Assembly: GCF_001936615.1 (NCBI RefSeq)
Contig: NZ_MLBF01000014.1
Location: 1-64,000, forward strand
Reading direction: 5' to 3'
DNA length: 64,000 nucleotides
DNA from: Desulfosporosinus metallidurans
GTDB taxonomy: Bacteria; Bacillota; Desulfitobacteriia; Desulfitobacteriales; Desulfitobacteriaceae
Part shown: piece after piece, positions 35,793 through 43,855 of the stretch
Numbering within the stretch: the stretch's first letter is position 1
Layout: each line of letters starts with the position of its first letter
Notes under the pieces: generated by a model
The model's input: the letters and a program-made list of their open reading frames with translations, nothing else
Databases searched by the model: none
Told to the model about the DNA's origin: nothing
Position numbers and translations under genes: made by a program

Positions 35793-36917
35793 CTACCTCG
35801 CTGCCAAGATTCGTTCATATAGTCTTAAGAGTTTGCCTTGTTCTTTTTCCCAAGTATACTCCCGTTGGAAAGCGTCCCACCCATTTTGGCCATAGTTTAA
35901 GGCTCGTTCCGGGTTCTCTAATAAAGCACAAATATCACGAGACAGGCTCTCCGGATCACCCGGCTCAGTGAGTAGGCCGCACTGATTCTTGGCAATGATC
36001 TCTTCGATATAGCCAAAACGGGAGCCAACCACGGGAAGACCTGCTGCCATGTATTCTAAAAGTTTTACCGGGATCGCCTTTTGATAGTTCAACGTTGGGA
36101 GTAAGGGAACCAAGGCGATCGAACTCTTTGCTAAGATTTCAGGCACCAGCTCATAAGGGACCTTCCCTCTTAATCGAACATTTCCCTGTTCTAACCAGGG
36201 GGTGAGATCCGAAAATTCCGGACCCAAATCCGTAGTCTCAGCTGGGCCTACGAGCTCACACACTGCTTCAGGGTATTTTTCTCTCACTGTGGACATAGCA
36301 CGCAAGATAACTTCCAAACCCCGTTCTCGGTTAATCCCTCCTAGGTATAAAATAACCGGAGGTTTTACGTTCTCGGGACGTGGAAAATCAAACTGTTTCT
36401 TGAGAGGGTAGTTATGTAAGATTTCCCCTTCCGAGTTTTCCCTGCGAAAAAGCTCCGCCATGTGACTGTTCACGGTAATAATGCCAGCAAAGGAGCGTGC
36501 TGCCCATTTTTCGACTCGATCCACATTCTTCGCCACAAATTTCCGAAATGGTCTTGGCAGCCAATAGCGCGTAAGAAGGCTATCTCCATAATATTCATGG
36601 ACATCGTAAACCACGGGTTTATGATGTTTACGACTCAACCAGAGTGCCACAGGAATCAAGTCCGGATCATGAAAGTGATAGATGTCCGCCTTTTCCTGAA
36701 GTGCTGCTCGGTAGATATCCTTGATTCGCCAAATCCGATCCATCCTGGAAGAAAGCGGTGTGACCGCCTCGATCCGAATCCCTTCTTTTAGTTCAGATCG
36801 TTCATAAGGGGCCACGATGACTACGTCATAACCCGCTTCCGCCAAGCTTTTACCTTCCTTATGAAAAATGCGCTCATCAAAGGGCGAATGTGCTGTCGTT
36901 AAGATACAAGCTTTCAA
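35793..36917 (-). CDS. GT4-family glycosyltransferase
   Basis: A 374-residue GT-B enzyme (HSPFDERIFHKEGKSLAEAG; IYHFHDPDLIPVALWL; LYLGGINRERGLEVIL; PVKLLEYMAAGLPVVGS). The HFHDPDL motif is usual in a capsule-type GT4 group. It overlaps the polymerase gene upstream by four bases. Confidence 0.88.
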   Translation of the reverse strand: MKACILTTAHSPFDERIFHKEGKSLAEAGYDVVIVAPYERSELKEGIRIEAVTPLSSRMDRIWRIKDIYRAALQEKADIYHFHDPDLIPVALWLSRKHHKPVVYDVHEYYGDSLLTRYWLPRPFRKFVAKNVDRVEKWAARSFAGIITVNSHMAELFRRENSEGEILHNYPLKKQFDFPRPENVKPPVILYLGGINRERGLEVILRAMSTVREKYPEAVCELVGPAETTDLGPEFSDLTPWLEQGNVRLRGKVPYELVPEILAKSSIALVPLLPTLNYQKAIPVKLLEYMAAGLPVVGSRFGYIEEIIAKNQCGLLTEPGDPESLSRDICALLENPERALNYGQNGWDAFQREYTWEKEQGKLLRLYERILAAR

Positions 36918-38248
36918 TCGCTTTCCCCTTCTGTTCTGTAAATTAAACCCATGAAAAGGGCAACCAGGGTCATTAACTGAAGATTGTAGAAAGCCCCTGC
37001 GGTAATATTATACACAAGTATCACAAGCGTAGCTGCCACAAAAGCGATGGAAAGTAAGGTTTTAGCTTCCCGTATCCCATATTCGAAGGCATAGGGATTC
37101 AATAATCTTCCCCTCCGAAGGGCTGCAAGAGCCGGCCGGAGAAAAAGCCAAAGATAAAAGGCTAACCCGATAACACCATAACGACGAGTCACCAAGGCAT
37201 ACTCATCATCTACGAGAGTGGTCATAGTGTCCTTGGCCGTACCCCAACCTAAGATCGGCGACTGTTTTATGAATACGAAGGCACTTCCCGCCCGCAAAAT
37301 ATGTCCTTGCGCCGATGTGCTTGTCTTAATATCGGTCCCTTCATTCATCCGAGCCGTAAAATCTCGCGGCGAGGTGAAAAATATCGCCAAGGTTAACATA
37401 GCCAGCAACCCAACTTTAAGTAGAATGCCCTTGTTCCAATGGAATTTAAACAGGCCCCAGAGACTTAGAAAGGTGAGTGCTACTGCTGTCGCTAAAAGAG
37501 CAGTACGCGAAATGGTCATAAACGTCAGTTTTATCGTTAGCCCTGTCGCTACAAAAAAGATCGCAGCTTTTGTTCGATCGTTTCTCTGAAAATAAAACCA
37601 GGTTACGAACAAAGTCATAATCAGGACGGACACGATACCCATGACATTTGGATTATCAAAGGTCCCTAAGACGCGAGGCGGGTTAGCATTCACTAGGTTA
37701 TCCAAGTGAGACAGGGCAAAGAAAGGTGTTAGCCAGGCATTGACATTGGCTAGATTCAAAAATTGACTCCACGAAAGTAACATAATTATGCCCAGCCCCA
37801 CGAGAAATGCGTTCCTTAACCCCTCGAATTCCCCTTCATGCAAGTCCAAAGATAGGGCTAGGGTGATTGCCAAGTAATATTTAGCAAGTGTCACTCCCTC
37901 CATGGCATCCCGGACACCGAAGGGCATTTTTAAGAAAACCAAGGCAAACACATTCGAAACAATGATCGATGCTAAGAAAAACAAGAAAACTTTATTTACT
38001 GCCCGCAAGCCCCTGCTCTGTCCCTCCTCAAAAGAGAATCCGAAGTCGTCCACCGGACGCGTCCGGTGTATCAACCCGAGGAGAAGGTTGAGAGCAAATG
38101 CTCCAAAAATAAGCGCATCATCCAACCGAACACGTGGCAAACTCGATCGGATTTCAAACGAAGGCAGAAGCATTGCGGACAGCATGACAGCGATTATGAG
38201 CATCAATTTATTTGAGTTAGTGCGAGTAATCCCTGTGTTCCAGAACAT
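36914..38248 (-). CDS. O-antigen ligase/polymerase (Wzy_C type), copy B
   Basis: A 444-residue membrane protein with about ten helices (RVLGTFDNPNVMGIVSVLIM; TISRTALLATAVAL; SPILGWGTAKDTM). It belongs to the same broad family as the protein at 28.8 kb, but the two are only distantly alike. Two such proteins in one locus suggest one polymerase and one ligase, or two glycans. It lacks the inserted element of copy A. Confidence 0.82.
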   Translation of the reverse strand: MFWNTGITRTNSNKLMLIIAVMLSAMLLPSFEIRSSLPRVRLDDALIFGAFALNLLLGLIHRTRPVDDFGFSFEEGQSRGLRAVNKVFLFFLASIIVSNVFALVFLKMPFGVRDAMEGVTLAKYYLAITLALSLDLHEGEFEGLRNAFLVGLGIIMLLSWSQFLNLANVNAWLTPFFALSHLDNLVNANPPRVLGTFDNPNVMGIVSVLIMTLFVTWFYFQRNDRTKAAIFFVATGLTIKLTFMTISRTALLATAVALTFLSLWGLFKFHWNKGILLKVGLLAMLTLAIFFTSPRDFTARMNEGTDIKTSTSAQGHILRAGSAFVFIKQSPILGWGTAKDTMTTLVDDEYALVTRRYGVIGLAFYLWLFLRPALAALRRGRLLNPYAFEYGIREAKTLLSIAFVAATLVILVYNITAGAFYNLQLMTLVALFMGLIYRTEGESD

Positions 38249-38267
38249 CTTTTTCCTCCTCGTTTTC

Positions 38268-39359
38268 CTAACCTTTAACTAAGGTCGCAATCTCTCGTTG
38301 TTGTTCGAGGCTTAATTCAGGGTAACACGGTATCGCAAGGGCTTGTTCACAAGCTTTTTCTGCAACAGGGAAATCTCCAACTTTGTAGCCGAGGGTACGA
38401 AAGGCTTTTTGTAAGTGGAGTGGAACAGGATAATAGATAGCATTAGCTACTCCACCAGCAGTTAAACGCTCCATCAGGACGTTTCGTTCCTCTGATCGGA
38501 GGACATATAAATGATAAATAGGTGTCGCCAAGGGATCGCGACCCGGTAGTTGAAGCGCTGCATCGGCCAGAAGTTCGTCATAAACCTTGGCCTTTTCTCG
38601 ACGGCCTTCATTCCAATTGTCGAGATGTCGTAACTTGACTCTTAAAATCGCTGCTTGAACTTCATCGAGGCGACTGTTATAGCCAATTTCATCATGATAA
38701 TATTTCGTTTTGCACCCATGAAAACGAAGCATGCGCAGCTGCGAAGCTAGGTCTGCATCATTGGTGACAATCATCCCAGCGTCCCCATAGGCCCCTAAAT
38801 TTTTGGTTGGAAAAAAGCTAAACGTTGAGGCATGGGCAATAGAGCCCGCCCTTTTTCCCCGATACTCGGACCCAATCGCTTGAGCAGCGTCTTCAATGAC
38901 TTTCAAGTCATGGCGCGCAGCGATTTCCATCACTCGCTCAACATCAACCATCTGACCAAAAATATGTACCGGAATAATCGCTTTAGTTCTGGACGTTATT
39001 TTCTCCTCAAGCTGAGTCAAATCCATGTTCAAGGTCACGAGGTCAATATCCACGAATACCGGCGTTGCCCCCACCTGAGCAATCGTTTCCGCCGATGCGA
39101 AAAACGTAAATGGAGTGGTGATCACTTCATCCCCCGGTCCAATACCAAAGGCCTTAAGTGTGAGTACCAAAGCATCCGTACCGTTACCCACCGCGACAGC
39201 ATCCTTCGTCCCACAGTAAGCCGCAATTTCCTTTTCTAACGCCTTCATTTCTGGGCCAAGGATAAACACGGAAGAATCCAACACATTCATGATGGCTTGA
39301 TCAATTTCCTCTTTGATGCTCAAATACTGAGCCTTAAGATCTAACAACGGAATACGCAT
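38268..39359 (-). CDS. DegT/DnrJ/EryC1 aminotransferase, WbpE-like
   Basis: A 363-residue PLP enzyme. The lysine is in FFPTKNLGAYGDAGM; other motifs are AVGNGTDALVLTLKA and EDAAQAIGSEYRGKR. This subgroup aminates 3-keto-sugar nucleotides (WbpE, FdtB, QdtB). With the oxidoreductase, acetyltransferase and dehydrogenase upstream it fits the WbpE step, making the 3-amino sugar acid. The ATG is preceded by AAGGAGAAG. Confidence 0.9.
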   Translation of the reverse strand: MRIPLLDLKAQYLSIKEEIDQAIMNVLDSSVFILGPEMKALEKEIAAYCGTKDAVAVGNGTDALVLTLKAFGIGPGDEVITTPFTFFASAETIAQVGATPVFVDIDLVTLNMDLTQLEEKITSRTKAIIPVHIFGQMVDVERVMEIAARHDLKVIEDAAQAIGSEYRGKRAGSIAHASTFSFFPTKNLGAYGDAGMIVTNDADLASQLRMLRFHGCKTKYYHDEIGYNSRLDEVQAAILRVKLRHLDNWNEGRREKAKVYDELLADAALQLPGRDPLATPIYHLYVLRSEERNVLMERLTAGGVANAIYYPVPLHLQKAFRTLGYKVGDFPVAEKACEQALAIPCYPELSLEQQREIATLVKG

Positions 39360-39380
39360 ATTTCATCTTCTCCTTTCTTT

Positions 39381-39465
39381 GGAAGCAAGGGGACGGTTCT
39401 CTTGCTTCCCTCCCTGACTTCCCTCGCTTCCGCGTGCAAGTCGGAAACGGTTCTTGAACTTGCAC
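39381..39465. repeat. Two adjacent REP-like palindromes
   Basis: The first has arms GGAAGCAAG/CTTGCTTCC around GGGACGGTTCT (39381-39409). The second has arms GTGCAAGT/ACTTGCAC around a decayed core GGAAACGGTTCT (39434-39465). Two arm types thus lie side by side. Confidence 0.78.
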
Positions 39466-39548
39466 CTTCACTTGCACACAGCACCTTTGCGTATATGACG
39501 CAAACAGCCACGCAGAACCGTTCCACACCCCGTAGACCCCAAGTCAGA

Positions 39549-39714
39549 GGAAGTTTCTTAGCTTAGAGAGCACGGATAGCGGAATTGCGTCAATGAGCGC
39601 AGACGATGAGGCGTGAAGAAACGCATTGGGACTTGTCCATGACTCAAACAGGACGTTTGAGGTAAGAGCATCGCCATGGATGGGCAAGATGCCGGGATGG
39701 ACTAAGAAACTTCC
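39549..39714. repeat. Palindromic element with GGAAGTTTCTTAG ends
   Basis: Outer arms GGAAGTTTCTTAG and CTAAGAAACTTCC are perfect inverted repeats 166 bases apart. Inside are CTCAAAC/GTTTGAG and GCATCGCCATGG..GGGCAAGATGCC stems. No reading frame of note is present in 39360-39717. It ends just outside the stop codon of the acetyltransferase. Confidence 0.7.
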
Positions 39715-39717
39715 CCC

Positions 39718-40578
39718 CTAGGGCAGAAGCTCCTCTTCCTGAACCTCCCGAACCTCTTTAGCCGGGAACCCTTTAACCACACGTTTTTCCGTAGTATCTT
39801 TAGTAACCAAGGCCCCTGCCGCCACAAAGGTTTCTGGGGCAACTTTTATGCCCGGCAACAGGATAGCCCCACCGCCAACCCGAGCCCCACGTTGAATAGT
39901 CGCACCCTTGATTGATTTGAAGCGTTTTTCAGTGCGCCCCATATAATTATCATTCGTCGTGGTGACCATAGGCGCAATAAACACCCGTTCTTCGATCTCC
40001 ATATAAGCTGTGATATAAGACCCCGTCTGGATCTTGGTAAACGCACCGATCTTAGTATCATTTTCGACCGCCACTCCGCTACCTATAACCACATTCTGGC
40101 CGATCGAGCATCTCTCGCGCACCACTGCTCCGTCTCCCACAAAGGAGTTGTCGGCATAGCTCGTCCCGGCATAGAGGACAACAGAGCACCCAACAGTGCA
40201 TCCATTCCCCATCCTAAGAGGTGGCAAATCCGCATGTGCTTTAACCGTACTCGTAGCTGCGGCCTTGGGTAAACGTCCAAGCGACGAGTTGCTGCCAAAA
40301 AAGCCGTCCTCACCAAGCTCAGCTTGCGGGTAAATCGTGGTGTGATCTCCAATGCAGGTGCGAGCCCCTATGATTCCCCCTGTCCCGACCGTGACATAGT
40401 TCCCGAGCTCGCTTCCAGTCCCAACCCGAGCACCGTCACCAAGAACACACCCCACTCCTAAGACCACATTTTCTCCCAGCACGACATTTTCTCCCAGCAC
40501 ACAAAACGGCCCGATCGTTACGCTTGATGGCACGGTGGCACTTGAGGGGATTTGGCGTGGTATATTATTTTCAGTCAT
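39718..40578 (-). CDS. Hexapeptide-repeat acetyltransferase, WbpD-like
   Basis: A 286-residue left-handed beta-helix protein with many [LIV]-G-x4 repeats (VLGENVVLGENVVLGVGCVLG and so on), a loop TTNDNYMGR and the late-helix segment RGARVGGGAILLPGIKV. It should acetylate the 3-amino group made by the WbpE-like enzyme, using acetyl-CoA. It is longer than WbpD of Pseudomonas (about 190 residues), with extra N-terminal coils. A six-residue GENVVL unit is duplicated. Confidence 0.85.
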   Translation of the reverse strand: MTENNIPRQIPSSATVPSSVTIGPFCVLGENVVLGENVVLGVGCVLGDGARVGTGSELGNYVTVGTGGIIGARTCIGDHTTIYPQAELGEDGFFGSNSSLGRLPKAAATSTVKAHADLPPLRMGNGCTVGCSVVLYAGTSYADNSFVGDGAVVRERCSIGQNVVIGSGVAVENDTKIGAFTKIQTGSYITAYMEIEERVFIAPMVTTTNDNYMGRTEKRFKSIKGATIQRGARVGGGAILLPGIKVAPETFVAAGALVTKDTTEKRVVKGFPAKEVREVQEEELLP

Positions 40579-40639
40579 TACTTTTACCTCATTTCAGAAG
40601 AGTTAAAGAGTTATGGACCGTCCAGTGGATTTTGATTTA

Positions 40640-40812
40640 CATCGTTCGCTCCATAAGCTGCGTAGACCAAACTAACGCTCAAAGCCGCCCGCTCCGACGA
40701 GTTCCCGGCAATTCGCCGTCCTTGGCTCAGTTGCCGGTTGGAAACGTCCTGTTTCCAACTCGTCTCCGCTGCCTTCTCGCGAAGTTTGGTGAGCTACTCG
40801 CTTGAGTCGTTC
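40640..40812. repeat. Foldback element 1a with nested hairpins
   Basis: Ends carry GTAGACCAAACT (40662-40673) and AGTTTGGT (40783-40790). Inside, GACGAGTT/AACTCGTC encloses CCGGCAA/TTGCCGG and GTTGGAAAC/GTTTCCAAC stems, a three-way-junction-like layout. No gene is seen in 40579-41208. Confidence 0.65.
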
Positions 40813-40993
40813 ACTTTTGTAAATCAAACTCCCTGCAGGCTCACAAGAAACGTTGTAGCCAAGCGGTTGGTAACGCAACTCTCGCATCACTCATCACGTA
40901 ATCTCTAAATTCACGAGATAATTTGCTTGAATGCTTTCTCGTGACCCGTAATCTAAGCCCGGAGAGTTACGATTACGGCAAGCGATGCCTCTA

Positions 40994-41190
40994 CGTGAGC
41001 AGATAACCAAACTTAGGCAAACCTGCTCTCTTTCATCGGCGGGGCGGGATCCAAGGTCGCCTGCCACCATCCTTGGTTCCGGCGACACTCGGCCATCCAT
41101 GGCCAGCGGATGTCGAATTTGGCGGAACCCCGCTTCTTGCATCCAGCAGGTTAGCCTTTAGTTTGGTCTGCGAGCGTAACGGTGGAGCGG
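40994..41190. repeat. Foldback element 1b, sister of the one at 61.1 kb
   Basis: Left end GAGCAGATAACCAAACTTAG..AACCTGCT pairs with right end AGCAGGTT..TAGTTTGGTCTGC. Its centre (CATCGGCGGGGCGGGAT, then GTCGCC/GGCGAC and GGCCATCC/GGCCAGCG) is near identical to 61135-61250, with matching base changes. Confidence 0.75.
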
Positions 41191-41208
41191 CTGTAACGGA
41201 ACTCTCCG

Positions 41209-42255
41209 TTACTCAACCGTCATCGGAAACACGACCGGCTCCTTCGTTTCCTGGCACTTGTAAATGGCCAGAATAATCTCCAGCGCCTTACGTCCCTCTT
41301 CTCCCGGAATGGCCGGTTCCCTGTCTTCTCGAATCGCCTGAATTAGATCCAAAATGAGTTCTCTGTGTCCAAAGCCGTAAACGTTCGGGGGATCCCCTTC
41401 CTGACTGGCGAAGATCTCTTCTTTCTCTTCCACACTATCAGGCAACTCCCAGACTTCGATGCGGTTGACAGCAATCCCTCCGACGATGACTGATCCTGTT
41501 TCTCCGAAGACATTCAGAGTCTCTTCGATGTTTTTAGGATAAATGGTTGAGGCTGCTTCAATAAGTCCGATGGCACCACTTTTAAACTTGATAACCGCCG
41601 CACCCATATCTTCCATTTCAATTTTGCGCATAAAGGTCGCTGTATATCCAAAGACAGATTCCACAGGTCCAAACGTCCACTGTAAGAGGTCAATATTATG
41701 AATGGATTGATTCATGAGGACCCCGCCGTCTTGGAGCTTTGTCCCACGCCAGGGTGCTTGGGTATAATAATTATCATTCCGATTCCAGCGAACCGTGGCT
41801 TGTCCATGCGTCAATTTGCCAAAACGGCCATCCTCTAAGGCTTTGCGCAGGAGTTTAATGGAGGCGTTAAAACGGTTTTGGTGAATAACGCCTAATTTGA
41901 CGCCTGCTTTGCGGCAAGCCGCAATTAGAGCATCCGCGGTTTTCAAGGTCATGGCCATTGGTTTTTCTACGAGGACATGCTTGCCGGCTTCGGCTGCGGC
42001 AATCCCAATTTCGGCATGTATTCCGCTTGAAGTCGCTATGGTGACGACATCGATATCGGCCCTCTTGAGCATTTCCAGATAATCGGTATAGGGTTCTGCT
42101 CCGTATTTATCCGCAAAATTTTGAGCCAATTCCGGCACAATGTCACAGACCGCTACCAGTTCAGCCTCTGGAAGTGCTACTATGGATTCCGCATGTTTCG
42201 GGGCAATCCGCCCACATCCAATGATCCCAAAACGAATCTTTTTTTCTCCACTCAT
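41209..42255 (-). CDS. Gfo/Idh/MocA oxidoreductase, WbpB-like
   Basis: A 348-residue NAD-dependent enzyme. The Rossmann motif is FGIIGCGRIAPKHAES, the catalytic-lysine motif is LVEKPMAMT, and GGVLMNQSIHNIDLLQW follows. In the WbpB step it oxidises C3 of UDP-GlcNAc-uronic acid before amination. It lies between the dehydrogenase (upstream) and acetyltransferase (downstream) genes, matching the wbpA-B-E-D set. Repeat DNA separates it from the acetyltransferase. Confidence 0.92.
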   Translation of the reverse strand: MSGEKKIRFGIIGCGRIAPKHAESIVALPEAELVAVCDIVPELAQNFADKYGAEPYTDYLEMLKRADIDVVTIATSSGIHAEIGIAAAEAGKHVLVEKPMAMTLKTADALIAACRKAGVKLGVIHQNRFNASIKLLRKALEDGRFGKLTHGQATVRWNRNDNYYTQAPWRGTKLQDGGVLMNQSIHNIDLLQWTFGPVESVFGYTATFMRKIEMEDMGAAVIKFKSGAIGLIEAASTIYPKNIEETLNVFGETGSVIVGGIAVNRIEVWELPDSVEEKEEIFASQEGDPPNVYGFGHRELILDLIQAIREDREPAIPGEEGRKALEIILAIYKCQETKEPVVFPMTVE

Positions 42256-42340
42256 CTCAGTACAACAACTCTTTTCTTTATATTTTTAAATGATCTATGT
42301 TTGACTCATGGCATGTAGATTTCTTTATTTTTATAGATTT

Positions 42341-42476
42341 AAGGGGAATCTAATTGATTCCCCTTAAACCCAATCCCGGAGGAAGCACAAGAACCGTCCC
42401 TTTGCTTCCAAGGGGAATCTATTGATTCCCCTTAAACCCAATCCTGAGGAAGCACAAGAACCGTCCCCTTGCTTCC
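42341..42476. repeat. Tandem pair of hairpin plus REP units
   Basis: Two 67-69-base units. Each has AAGGGGAATC..GATTCCCCTT, then AAACCCAATCC, then GGAAGCA-type REP arms around AAGAACCGTCCC. The first hairpin may end transcription from the dehydrogenase side. The REP is inverted compared with the one at 10.8 kb. Confidence 0.8.
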
Positions 42477-42484
42477 GCGAACAC

Positions 42485-43840
42485 CTAAATTTTTATGATC
42501 TTCTCGCGATTCTCTTGGACGTCTTTCGTGGCATTGCGAGTATCCACCACCAGTTTGGCCTTCCCAACCACTCGTTCATAATCTACTGCGGTATGATCTG
42601 TTAAGATCAACACGCCGTCGGAACTCGTCAACACCTCATCCGTCAACGGAATACTCTCTAGGTGGAGAGTACTTCCGCCGTGGGGCTCGATGACTGGAAT
42701 GTAGGGGTCATGATACACAATATTAGCTCCTTGTTTGCGCAAGAGTTCCATGATTTTCAACGCTGGTGATTCACGCATGTCGTCAATATCCTTTTTGTAG
42801 GCTACCCCGAGGACCAAAATCTCAGCGTCTTTCAAACTCTTATTCACACTATTTAAGGCTCTGACCACTTTGTTGACTACGTAATAAGAAACTTCCACAT
42901 TAACTTCCCCAGCAAGTTCGATGAAGCGGGTATGGAAATCGTATTCACGCGCTTTCCAAGTAAGGTAGAACGGATCAATAGGAATACAGTGACCACCGAC
43001 GCCTGGTCCTGGGTAGAAGGTTTGAATGCCAAACGGTTTTGTTCCGGCAGCTTCAACCACTTCCCAGATATCAATGCCCATGCGATCACAGAGCATCATC
43101 AATTCGTTGACCATCGCAATATTTACGGCTCGATAGGTATTTTCAAAGACTTTAGTCAACTCTGCCGCGGCAGGTGAAGACACGGGAACAACATTGGCAA
43201 TCGTTTGAACATAAAGGGTATAGGCAATCTCTAAGCAAATTGGGGTCATCCCTCCAACTACTTTTGAGGTGTTTTTGGTGCTAAACCGTTTGTTGCCTGG
43301 GTCCACACGTTCCGGAGAGAAGGCGAGAAAGAAGTCTTTCCCCACCTTAAGTCCCGTTTTCTCCAAGAGAGGAAGAATGACTTCTTCCGTGGTTCCGGGA
43401 TACGTTGTACTTTCTAAGGTGATGATCTGTCCGGGGCGAAGGCGTTTCACGATCTCTTCTGTTGAGGCCTGGATGTACGAGATATCTGGGTCACGAGTAA
43501 TCGTCAAGGGCGTGGGAACACAAATGATCACGACGTCACATTCCGCTAAGCGGGAAAAGTCCGTAGTCGCCACGAGCAGGCCCTTTTGCACCAGATCTTT
43601 TAGATCCTCATCTTTGACATCTCCGATATAATTGTCTGCTGCATTCACACGGTCAACGCGGGCTGAATTAATATCGAAACCAATAACCGGAAACCCCACT
43701 TTTCCCTTTTCAACGGCTAGAGGGAGTCCTACATATCCTAAACCAATAACCCCAACTTGTGCTTCGTGCTTTTCTATTTTTCCTTTGAGAGTCTGAGCAA
43801 CGACATCTTTACTTGTAATAACATTCTTTACCGTCATCAT
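42485..43840 (-). CDS. UDP-N-acetyl-D-glucosamine 6-dehydrogenase, WbpA-like
   Basis: A 451-residue UDP-glucose/GDP-mannose dehydrogenase family enzyme. The NAD motif is VIGLGYVGLPLAVEKG, and the catalytic-Cys segment GPGVGGHCIPIDPFYL is intact. LGVAYKKDIDDMRESPAL leads to the C-terminal UDP-binding domain. It oxidises C6 of UDP-GlcNAc (or UDP-ManNAc) to the uronic acid. As the first step of the ManNAc3NAcA route it fits next to the WbpB-like gene. Two ATG codons in a row form the start. Confidence 0.93.
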   Translation of the reverse strand: MMTVKNVITSKDVVAQTLKGKIEKHEAQVGVIGLGYVGLPLAVEKGKVGFPVIGFDINSARVDRVNAADNYIGDVKDEDLKDLVQKGLLVATTDFSRLAECDVVIICVPTPLTITRDPDISYIQASTEEIVKRLRPGQIITLESTTYPGTTEEVILPLLEKTGLKVGKDFFLAFSPERVDPGNKRFSTKNTSKVVGGMTPICLEIAYTLYVQTIANVVPVSSPAAAELTKVFENTYRAVNIAMVNELMMLCDRMGIDIWEVVEAAGTKPFGIQTFYPGPGVGGHCIPIDPFYLTWKAREYDFHTRFIELAGEVNVEVSYYVVNKVVRALNSVNKSLKDAEILVLGVAYKKDIDDMRESPALKIMELLRKQGANIVYHDPYIPVIEPHGGSTLHLESIPLTDEVLTSSDGVLILTDHTAVDYERVVGKAKLVVDTRNATKDVQENREKIIKI

Positions 43841-43855
43841 CCTACGTTTTCCCCC

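Noticed and set aside
40579..41208. Short open frames in the repeat region, up to 93 codons
   Set aside because: They have no ribosome sites, odd composition and overlap the inverted repeats on both strands. They are by-products of the foldback elements.
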